Source of the DNA: a virus
Virus record (IMG/VR): IMGVR_UViG_3300046167_000036
Location: 1-28,923 of that record
Reading direction: 5' to 3' (one strand)
Length of the DNA: 28,923 bases
Shown here: positions 23,852 to 28,923 of the stretch, in pieces
Layout: the number at the start of each line of letters is the position of its first letter
How positions within the stretch are numbered: position 1 is the first letter of the stretch
Translations under genes and position numbers: made by a program
Notes under the pieces: generated by a model
Told to the model about the DNA's origin: nothing
Databases searched by the model: none
Seen by the model: the letters and a program-made list of their open reading frames with translations, nothing else

Positions 23852-24342
23852 TGGCACTTATAAAACTAAACAATCAGTCTCTCACGGCAGTCTCTGCGTT
23901 ACCAGCGGCGATCACTACTGGAACTGTACTCCAAGTAGTTAGTGGATCGACAACTACTCAAACATCAACCAGTTCTACTAGCTTTCAAGCTACAAATATA
24001 ACAGCGTCTATTACCCCATCATCGGCGTCTAGTAAAATATTTGTTATGGTGACTGCTGCAACAGAAACCAGAACAAGCGCTAGTAATGGCAGCTATCCAC
24101 AGGTTATAGCAGTTTTTAGAGATTCAACTGAAATTGCGTCAACAGCTATTGGAACTAGAGAGGCTTCTGGATTTTTTGATCATGTTAATTCTGGAACTTC
24201 AGTATCAAAACTTGACACACCAGCTACAACATCAGCAATAACATACACTGTAAAGATAAAGTCAAACATGTCTGCTACAACGGTGTCTTGTCCATTTGGT
24301 GGATATGAGGGTGTAATTACACTAACGGAAATCGCTGGCTGA
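23851..24342 (+). CDS. Tail-fibre-like protein with ITPSSASSKI-type domain
   Basis: A 163-aa beta-rich protein. The ATG at 23851 overlaps the previous stop and follows GGAGA (23838-23842); the earlier ATG at 23836 is inside the previous gene. The start MALIKLNNQSLTAVSALPA is a short anchor, and TNITASITPSSASSKIFVMV with YPQVIAVFRDSTEIASTAIG matches a widespread phage fibre domain ('L-x-x-x-I-T-P-x-S-x-x-S-K-I-x-V'). Its C-terminus is VSCPFGGYEGVITLTEIAG. It is probably the last receptor-binding component of this locus and is AT-rich. Its stop overlaps the following ATG by one base. Confidence 0.78.
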   Translation: MALIKLNNQSLTAVSALPAAITTGTVLQVVSGSTTTQTSTSSTSFQATNITASITPSSASSKIFVMVTAATETRTSASNGSYPQVIAVFRDSTEIASTAIGTREASGFFDHVNSGTSVSKLDTPATTSAITYTVKIKSNMSATTVSCPFGGYEGVITLTEIAG

Positions 24343-24545
24343 TGAAACTAGAACAGTCAGTCAGCCCCGCCCTAAAGGTAGAACTAGAGTTAGAAGCACA
24401 CGAAAAAGAATGTGCGGTGCGCTATGAAATGGTGCATGGTAAGCTAGAAAGCCTTGATAAACGCATGTGGCGTTTAGAAGCAATGATTATGGGGTCAACG
24501 GTTATTGTCGTTGGCCTCGCAGCTACTTTAATCAGTAAAATTTAA
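24342..24545 (+). CDS. Small C-terminally anchored membrane protein (XhlA/holin-like)
   Basis: A 67-aa protein with a charged, coiled-coil-prone N-terminal part (LEAHEKECAVRYEMVHGKLE, SLDKRMWRLE) and one C-terminal membrane segment (AMIMGSTVIVVGLAATLISK). This is the layout of XhlA-like phage proteins that work with holins. It opens the probable lysis block and is coupled to the preceding fibre gene (TGATG). A direct holin role is possible but the classical three-TM holin is further downstream. Confidence 0.7.
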   Translation: MKLEQSVSPALKVELELEAHEKECAVRYEMVHGKLESLDKRMWRLEAMIMGSTVIVVGLAATLISKI

Positions 24546-24580
24546 TCCCCCTAAAATCTATATGAATGGAGGTCATCCCT

Positions 24581-25036
24581 ATGATTGACCCAGTATCCGC
24601 TTTTGCGGCTGTTTCTGCTGGTCACGCTACAATTATGAAGGCCATCCAAATAGGCAAAGATTTGAGTAGTGTTAGTTCGTCAATTTCAAAATATGCCCAA
24701 GGTGAAGCCGAGCTTCAATTTGGTGCGGCTAAAAAGAAAAAGTCAAAGTTCTCATTTGCTGAGGACAGTGCCATCGAGAAGCATTTCCGCAAAGAGAAGC
24801 TCGATGATATGAGGAGCGAACTCCGCTCCATCTTCCAGCTCTATGGTAAGCCAGGGCAGTGGGAAAGACTACAGGCTGAAATAGCCAACGAGAGAGCTAG
24901 AATTAAAGCCCAGCTCGAACTTGAAGCCCTACACAAAGAACGAATGCAAGCAATCATAGCTGTAATCGCCATTCTTATCATAGGTGGTGGCGGTTTGTTT
25001 ATGTGGGCTGGCTGGTTAACAGGACGGTTAGAATGA
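24581..25036 (+). CDS. Conserved phage protein with C-terminal transmembrane segment
   Basis: A 151-aa protein. I choose the ATG at 24581, which has GGAGG (24568-24572) eight bases upstream, over an in-frame ATG at 24566 that overlaps that site. It starts MIDPVSAFAAVSAGHATIMK, a form common to a family found near marine phage tail and lysis genes. A basic region (AAKKKKSKFSFAEDSAIEKH) and a long charged helix follow, and it ends with a membrane segment (AIIAVIAILIIGGGGLFMWA). The function is unknown to me; position suggests lysis or a virion-associated role. It overlaps the next gene by ATGA. Confidence 0.7.
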   Translation: MIDPVSAFAAVSAGHATIMKAIQIGKDLSSVSSSISKYAQGEAELQFGAAKKKKSKFSFAEDSAIEKHFRKEKLDDMRSELRSIFQLYGKPGQWERLQAEIANERARIKAQLELEALHKERMQAIIAVIAILIIGGGGLFMWAGWLTGRLE

Positions 25037-25419
25037 TTAACATTTTACTACAAGGTCTCTTAGGTGTGGCTGGTGAAGCTGTAACAGGCTTCATCGACAC
25101 CAAGAAGGCTAAGGCCAAGCAGAAGCTGGTCAAAATAGAGGCTGAGACAAGCCTTATGGAAAAGCAGATTACAGGGGAAATCGAATGGGACGTAGAGGCA
25201 GTCAAGGGATCGAAAGAGAGCTGGAAAGATGAGTATCTTACTATCTTATTTTCTATTCCATTACTTCTATGTTTTTTACCATTCACCGTGGAATACGTGG
25301 AAAGAGGCTTCCAAGCATTAGCCCTTACTCCTGATTGGTACAAATACACCCTAGGCGTAATCGTATCTGCAAGCTTTGGCATCAAAGGTGCGACCAAGAT
25401 GTTCGGGGGTAAGCGATGA
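25033..25419 (+). CDS. Holin, three-TM GTA-type family
   Basis: A 128-aa protein. I choose the ATG at 25033 (ATGA overlap; AGGA at 25021-25024) over the upstream GTG at 25003. An N-terminal hydrophobic stretch (ILLQGLLGVAGEAVTGFID) is followed by a basic helix, then GSKESWKDEYLTILFSIPLL and a second hydrophobic segment, and a C-terminal one (YKYTLGVIVSASFGIKGATK). The 'S-W-K-D-E-[YW]' motif before TM2 and the short loop with Trp-Tyr before TM3 are the hallmark of holins released with gene transfer agents of alphaproteobacteria. It would make lesions in the inner membrane to let the lysozyme out. Confidence 0.82.
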   Translation: MINILLQGLLGVAGEAVTGFIDTKKAKAKQKLVKIEAETSLMEKQITGEIEWDVEAVKGSKESWKDEYLTILFSIPLLLCFLPFTVEYVERGFQALALTPDWYKYTLGVIVSASFGIKGATKMFGGKR

Positions 25420-25751
25420 AACAAGCTGCAACCAAACTTAATGAGGCTAGTGAGATAACCATTCCTCTGAGAAATTTAATCTCCATGATCGCCTTCACAG
25501 CCGTATCTTGCTGGGTCTACTTCCAACTCACACAGCAGATTTCGTTCCTTCAGCGTGACTTGGAGAACCTCAGAAACAGCACCACCAGCGAGATGACGAT
25601 GATGCTAGAAGAGATTGAAGAGAACGACACATGGATTGATGATTTTGAGCCACCAAAAATTGTCCAAGAAACGGTATCTAAGGTTCAACATTTAGAAATA
25701 GAGCTGGCTAAAATTAAGCTCGTATTAACACAAGGAAGAGCATGGAACTAG
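25416..25751 (+). CDS. Membrane-anchored coiled-coil protein, inner-membrane spanin candidate
   Basis: A 111-aa protein with one N-terminal membrane segment (residues about 18-42, RNLISMIAFTAVSCWVYFQL) and a long charged coiled-coil-prone domain after it (ISFLQRDLENLRNSTTSEMT; EEIEENDTWI; VQHLEIELAKIKLVL). This topology (N-in, helix out) is that of i-spanins and related lysis accessories, and it lies between holin and endolysin. No lipoprotein o-spanin was recognised in or around it, so the call is tentative. It overlaps the holin gene by four bases (ATGA). Confidence 0.68.
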   Translation: MKQAATKLNEASEITIPLRNLISMIAFTAVSCWVYFQLTQQISFLQRDLENLRNSTTSEMTMMLEEIEENDTWIDDFEPPKIVQETVSKVQHLEIELAKIKLVLTQGRAWN

Positions 25752-25758
25752 AGGTAAC

Positions 25759-26172
25759 ATGAACCAGCTAATTCAACAACTCAAATTACATGAGGGACTT
25801 CGGTTAAAACCTTATAAATGCACATCTGGCAAACTCAGCATCGGCGTAGGACGGAACTTAGAAGACATAGGCATCTCGGAGAAAGAAGCAGAGATGCTCC
25901 TACTCCACGACATAGAGGAAGCCGAGAGACAGCTAACAGCCCACTTCCCGTGGACTCAAGACCTCGACGAGGTACGTTTAGCAGCCCTTATCAACTTCAC
26001 CTTCAACGTAGGGATAGGGACAGTCTCCAAGTTCGTAAACGCAATGGCTCTGCTAAAGGAAGGAAACTTCGATATGGCATCGGAGGAATTTCTCCAGAGC
26101 CGCTGGGCTAACCAAGTAGGCCAGAGAGCCATCGATGTCACTGAACAGATTCGTACAGGCGAGTGGGTGTAA
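25759..26172 (+). CDS. Endolysin, GH24 T4-type lysozyme
   Basis: A 137-aa muramidase without a signal peptide, so it depends on the holin. It is small compared with T4 lysozyme (164 aa). The catalytic loop reads KLHEGLRLKPYKCTSGKLSI: Glu12 corresponds to T4 Glu11, but Cys21 stands at T4 Asp20 and Ser27 at T4 Thr26. From what is known of T4 lysozyme, Asp20 can be replaced by Cys with activity retained, so the enzyme is probably active. C-terminal segments LAALINFTFNVGIGTVSKFV and a Trp-containing SRWANQVGQRAIDVTEQIRT are typical of the family. GAGGTAAC precedes the ATG. Confidence 0.93.
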   Translation: MNQLIQQLKLHEGLRLKPYKCTSGKLSIGVGRNLEDIGISEKEAEMLLLHDIEEAERQLTAHFPWTQDLDEVRLAALINFTFNVGIGTVSKFVNAMALLKEGNFDMASEEFLQSRWANQVGQRAIDVTEQIRTGEWV

Positions 26173-26176
26173 TACA

Positions 26177-26299
26177 ATGAAAAGCCCGTGTGTGAGCGTA
26201 TGCAAACTCGATAAGTACAAAAAGTACTGCATTGGATGTGGGAGAACAATCGAACAGATTCGTGATCATTATCTGAAGGATACATTAAAGAATGAGTAG
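26177..26299 (+). CDS. DUF1289 cysteine-rich mini-protein
   Basis: A 40-aa ORF with SPCVSVCKLDKYKKYCIGCG followed by RTIEQIRDHYL. The four Cys (C5, C9, C18, C21) in a C-x3-C-x8-C-x2-C pattern with 'GCGRT-x-E-x-I' are exactly the DUF1289 signature, a proteobacterial family that probably binds a metal through the Cys cluster. It lies between lysozyme and the small terminase, and overlaps the terminase start by eight bases (ATG at 26292, stop at 26297). The upstream ribosome site is poor. A role in phage is unknown; it could have been captured from a host. Confidence 0.8.
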   Translation: MKSPCVSVCKLDKYKKYCIGCGRTIEQIRDHYLKDTLKNE

Positions 26300-26525
26300 A
26301 GCAACTGAAACCCTACTAGCCACCCTACACGACGCTGTAGCCCAAGAGCTATTAGGTCGTGTCAAGTCAGGTGAAGCCTCCCCAGCAGAACTAAGTGCCG
26401 CCATCAAGTTCCTCAAGGACAACGGTATCGAGGCAGTCCCCTCTGTCGATAACAACATAGGCAAGCTGATGGCATCACTGCCGGATTTCGAGGAGGACTC
26501 TGATGGGAACCAATCTGTCAATTAA
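26292..26525 (+). CDS. Small terminase subunit (gp18-like)
   Basis: A 77-aa protein, near the size of T7 gp18 (89 aa). It opens MSRATETLLATLHDAVAQEL, then RVKSGEASPAELSAAIKFLK with DNGIEAVP, the recognisable 'A-x-x-L-x-x-A-x-x-F-L-K-D-N-x-I' pattern of DNA maturase A proteins, and a short acidic tail. It binds the phage DNA and stimulates the large subunit. Located three genes before the large terminase. It overlaps the DUF1289 gene at the start and the next gene by 23 bases at the end. Confidence 0.87.
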   Translation: MSRATETLLATLHDAVAQELLGRVKSGEASPAELSAAIKFLKDNGIEAVPSVDNNIGKLMASLPDFEEDSDGNQSVN

Positions 26526-26751
26526 GAAGGGCGAGAAGCTCTCTACAAAAGCAGGGGCTGGCTTAACGGCTAAAGGCCGAGCCAAGTACAACCGAGAGAA
26601 CGGTAGTAACCTAAAAGCCCCTGCCCCTAACCCTAAAACAAAAGCTGATGCTGGACGGAAGAAATCATTCTGCGCCCGTATGGGTGGCGTTGTGAAACGC
26701 TCTAAGAATGCAGAACGAGCCAGAGCATCTATGAGAAGGTGGAATTGTTAA
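26503..26751 (+). CDS. Small basic Lys/Gly-rich phage protein (DUF6321-like)
   Basis: An 82-aa, highly basic protein: KKGEKLSTKAGAGLTAKGRA, a Lys-rich middle, then RKKSFCARMGGVVKRSKNAE and a final RRWNC. 'KxLSxKAGxGLTAKGRAKYN ... KSFCARM ... RWNC' is a conserved pattern in small phage proteins near packaging genes (annotated DUF6321 in some databases as I recall). It might bind DNA. Start inside the small-terminase gene with AGGAGG at 26491-26496, six bases upstream. One-base overlap with the next gene. Confidence 0.77.
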   Translation: MGTNLSIKKGEKLSTKAGAGLTAKGRAKYNRENGSNLKAPAPNPKTKADAGRKKSFCARMGGVVKRSKNAERARASMRRWNC

Positions 26752-26894
26752 TGTCATTATATGAAAATATGAACAAACGTAAGAAGGCCGGAACAAGCCG
26801 ATCTAAGAAGAAGTCAACAGTAGACCCGAAGACCTACGCTAAGATGAGAGCTAAGAAGGGCGGCTTCGCTATTAAGAAGAAAGATAATGCCTAA
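26751..26894 (+). CDS. Small basic protein before the large terminase
   Basis: A 47-aa Lys-rich ORF, starting MSLYENMNKRKKAGTSRSKK, then KMRAKKGGFAIKKKDNA. The opening 'M-S-L-Y-x-N' and its place directly before the large terminase match a small conserved podophage protein of unknown function. It overlaps the previous stop by one base (TAATG) and its own stop lies inside the first codons of the terminase gene (8-base overlap, 26887-26894). Its existence as a coding region rests on this tight coupling; codons are consistent with the neighbours. Confidence 0.7.
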   Translation: MSLYENMNKRKKAGTSRSKKKSTVDPKTYAKMRAKKGGFAIKKKDNA

Positions 26895-28657
26895 GAAGGC
26901 TAAAGGCTCTCAGAAGCCCCTACAGAAGAAAGAGGGTCATTCTGGTGTAACCATACCCCAGACCCCTCTAGAGGCTGTCAGTGACCCTCTGAGGCCGATT
27001 AAACAGGACTTCAGGAAGTTTCTCTACCTAGTATGGAAAGAGATCAAGCTTCCTGATCCTACCCCTGTCCAGTACGACATAGCCCAGTTCTTACAGGACG
27101 GAGAGGCTAAGATATGCGTACAGGCCTTCCGAGGGGTTGGTAAGTCGTTCATTACGTCGGCCTATGTTCTCTGGGAGTTACTGAGAGACCCTCAAAAGAA
27201 GATACTGGTTGTATCAGCTTCCAAGAACAGGTCAGACAACTTCACCACCTTTACCCTGAACCTAGTGAATCAGATGGAGGTCTTGAAGCACCTGATGCCT
27301 AAAGACAACCAGAGGCAGTCTAAGATTGAATTCGATGTTGCCCCTGCTGAACCAGACCAGTCACCCTCAGTTAAGTCTGTGGGTATCACTGGGCAGATCA
27401 CAGGTACACGAGCTGACATCATCATTGCTGATGACGTTGAGGTATTGAATAACTCAGCTACAGCCGATATGCGAGAGAAGCTGCTTGAGAGAACCAAAGA
27501 GTTCTCAGCTATCCTGAAGCCTAAGAAGGAAGCCCGAGTGATTTACTTGGGAACCCCTCAGACTGAGGACAGTATCTACAACAAGCTCCCTGAGACATTC
27601 ACTTCCCGTATATGGCCTGCCCTGATGCCTACAGATGAAGAGATGGACAAGTATGGTAGTGGACTAGCCCCGTACATCAAAAGGCTGTCTACGGTCTCTG
27701 AAGGGGCTTCTACAGACCCTTTAAGATTCACCGACATGGACTTGGCTGAACGTAAGGCAGAATACGGCAAGGCTGGCTTCTCCCTACAGTTCATGCTCAA
27801 TACCCAGCTCAGTGATCTGGAGAGATATCCCTCTCAAGATACGTGACCTTATTGTCATGCACACATCCGTGGACAAAGCTCCTATGGACGTACACTGGAT
27901 GCCTGACCCTGAGAAGCAATGGAAAGACCTTCCGAACCTAGCGATGGCTGGAGACCGCTTCTACCACCCTAGGAGTACCTCAAGTGAATTCGGGGAGTAC
28001 ACAGGCTCAGTCTTAGCTATTGACCCTGCTGGTCGTGGTAAGGATGAGACAGGCTATGCTGTCGTAAAGATGATCAATGGTTTTCTTTATGTCAGACGAT
28101 GCGGTGGCTTCCAAGGTGGTTACGACAACGAGACCCTGACTAAGCTAGCTGAGATGGCTAAGGAGGAGAAGGTCAACGCTATTATCACTGAGGCCAACTT
28201 TGGTGACGGTATGTTCACCCAGCTTATGAAGCCCATCCTGAACAAGGTACATCCCTGCATGGTCGAAGAGGTCAAGCACAGTACCCAGAAGGAACGCAGG
28301 ATCATCGATACGATAGAACCCGTGATGGCAAGACATAAGCTCATAGTGGACTCGAGTGTGATTGAGGATGACTATAAGACAGCTCAGAGATATGACGCTG
28401 AGAACAAGTACACCAAGACGCTCGTCTACCAGCTAACTAGGGTCACCTATGACCGTGGGGCGTTGAAGCATGACGATAGGCTCGATGCCTTAGCTATTGC
28501 TGTGAACTATTGGACAGAGCAGATGGCTCAGGACGAGGTTCGTGGGATGGCTGATGTGAGACAGCAGAAGCTTGATGATGAACTGGAGAAGTTCATGAGG
28601 AGTGCTGTAGGTGGACATAAGAAGACTGGCAGTAACTGGATGAATACTTACAGATAG
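26887..28657 (+). CDS. Large terminase subunit (gp19-like), interrupted by one frameshift
   Basis: The packaging ATPase/nuclease. The first frame (26887-27846) holds Walker A AFRGVGKSF (Lys86), Walker B IIIADDVE (about residues 178-185) and the C-motif-like VIYLGTPQTEDSIY. It then stops after LQFMLNTQLSDLERYP. The reading continues in another frame as LKIRDLIVMHTSVDKAPMDV and carries the nuclease domain: AIDPAGRGKDETGYAVV, ITEANFGDGMF and HDDRLDALAIAVNYW with the metal-binding Asp residues. Removing one C from the CCC at 27829-27831 joins them into about 589 aa, matching T7 gp19 (586 aa). As terminase is essential, this is probably a sequence error rather than a real break. Confidence 0.95.
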
Positions 28658-28671
28658 CTAGGGATTAGAAA

Positions 28672-28696
28672 ATACCACAAAAATATGAAGTGGTAT
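28672..28696 (+). repeat. Inverted repeat after the terminase gene
   Basis: A perfect 7-bp stem, ATACCAC (28672-28678) and GTGGTAT (28690-28696), with an 11-base loop. No T-run follows, so it is not a typical intrinsic terminator on the + strand. Confidence 0.6.
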
Positions 28697-28707
28697 ATTC
28701 GAGTGGG

Positions 28708-28848
28708 ATGACAGCAAAATCCCCCCTTGGGGGGTCATGGGGGCGCCATCAAGCTGAATGCCCTGCCCCCTACCCGTCCGGCGTCGTCACGGTCATGGTC
28801 ACCAACCAGCCGAAACACAAGGCCAGCTCTGCAATTACAAGAGACTAG
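28708..28848 (+). CDS. Possible small ORF after the terminase, unknown
   Basis: A 46-codon ORF (ATG at 28708, TAG at 28846) whose middle has a high proportion of C or G at third positions (GCC, CCC, TAC, GTC, ACC, AAC, CAG). This is unlike the rest of the phage and could be coding-like or simply a result of the GC-rich DNA. It starts MTAKSPLGGSWGRHQ, and a weak GAGTGGG precedes it. T7 has a small gene (19.5, 49 aa) at this place, but I see no similarity. It crosses the C6-TT-G6 palindrome, which argues against coding. Confidence 0.2.
   Translation: MTAKSPLGGSWGRHQAECPAPYPSGVVTVMVTNQPKHKASSAITRD
28721..28734 (+). repeat. C6-TT-G6 palindrome
   Basis: Six Cs, TT, then six Gs. It is further framed by ATGAC (28708-28712 with the start ATG) and GTCAT (28734-28738), giving a nested inverted repeat with an eight-base asymmetric bulge. 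G-runs continue to 28743. Confidence 0.7.
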
Positions 28849-28881
28849 TCGAACCCATGCCATGCGATAGGCTCGAGCTTG

Positions 28882-28901
28882 CCCGAGGCTAGCCGGTCGG
28901 G
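28882..28901 (+). repeat. CCCGA/TCGGG inverted repeat near the right edge
   Basis: CCCGA (28882-28886) and TCGGG (28897-28901) enclose a palindromic GGCTAGCC. T-rich sequence (about 28910-28923) follows, so a weak terminator is possible; the window ends too soon to decide. Confidence 0.4.
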
Positions 28902-28923
28902 TTGCGTGTCTCTGTTTTGTGTT

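Larger units (their letters stand above)
28658..28923 (+). other. GC-rich right-end region with inverted repeats
   Basis: 266 bases after the terminase with no confidently assigned gene. Content: an ATACCAC/GTGGTAT hairpin (28672-28696), C6-TT-G6 (28721-28734), GGGGGC (in 28738-28744) facing GCCCCC (in 28764-28771), and near the end CCCGA/TCGGG (28882-28901) followed by T-rich sequence. Three 8-bp palindromes lie at 28843 (GACTAGTC), 28871 (GCTCGAGC) and 28887 (GGCTAGCC). GC rises to about 68% in 28741-28800 (hand count). In T7-like phages the DNA after the terminase leads to the terminal repeat or packaging site, which this could be. Confidence 0.5.

Noticed and set aside
19556-24342. A diversity-generating retroelement acting on the fibre modules
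   Set aside because: No reverse transcriptase gene, template repeat or adenine-biased variable repeat was seen in the window.
28840-28870. tRNA-like end (GGGTTCGA on the - strand) as an attachment site
   Set aside because: The T-arm stem does not pair and no acceptor or anticodon arm fits; no integrase is present in the window.

Overview
This window is most of a T7-like podophage genome (autographivirus-type layout), covering the end of the replication module through the terminase. Every convincing gene is on the + strand and the genes are packed almost end to end. A B12-dependent ribonucleotide reductase, a GTA-type three-TM holin, a DUF1289 protein and several modules typical of marine tail fibres point to a marine podophage. 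An alphaproteobacterial host (roseophage, 'cobavirus' or pelagiphage-like) is likely but is an inference. The early region with RNA polymerase and primase would lie left of the window and is not seen.

Layout. 1-2891: 5'-truncated DNA polymerase, gp6-like exonuclease, a DUF3310 protein and a MazG-like pyrophosphohydrolase. 2916-4602: class II ribonucleotide reductase broken by four single-base insertions within 420 bp. 4592-8653: two small proteins (one with 13 consecutive prolines, in the position of T7 gp7.3), portal, scaffold, an HNH-like protein and the major capsid protein, closed by a strong intrinsic terminator (8664-8693) where T7 has T-phi. 8711-18248: tail tubular proteins A and B and the four internal/ejection proteins (gp13 to gp16-like). 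18263-24342: a short gp17-like tail fibre followed by nine small genes, most of them tail-fibre modules carried as separate overlapping ORFs, with two chaperone-like genes among them. 24342-26172: lysis genes (small TM proteins, holin, spanin-like protein, GH24 lysozyme). 26177-28657: a DUF1289 mini-protein, small terminase, two small basic proteins and the large terminase, the last with one frameshift. 28658-28923: GC-rich, inverted-repeat-rich DNA beyond the terminase, possibly the packaging or terminal region.

How the parts work together. The exonuclease and ribonucleotide reductase would recycle and make deoxynucleotides for the gp5-like polymerase, and the MazG-like and DUF3310 proteins would tune nucleotide pools. 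Portal, scaffold and capsid build the procapsid, gp18/gp19-like terminases fill it, the gp11/gp12/fibre set makes the short tail, and gp14/15/16-like proteins form the ejection channel. Stop and start codons repeatedly share one base (TGATG/TAATG) or four (ATGA), so translation is probably coupled through long stretches.

Most notable: (i) the exploded tail-fibre locus, with four related modules ending in Gly-Asp/Glu-Leu-Ala whose C-terminal codons also provide the Shine-Dalgarno sequence of the next gene; (ii) five apparent frameshifts, all +1, four of them in nrdJ and four in a C-run followed by T; (iii) the GC-rich right end.
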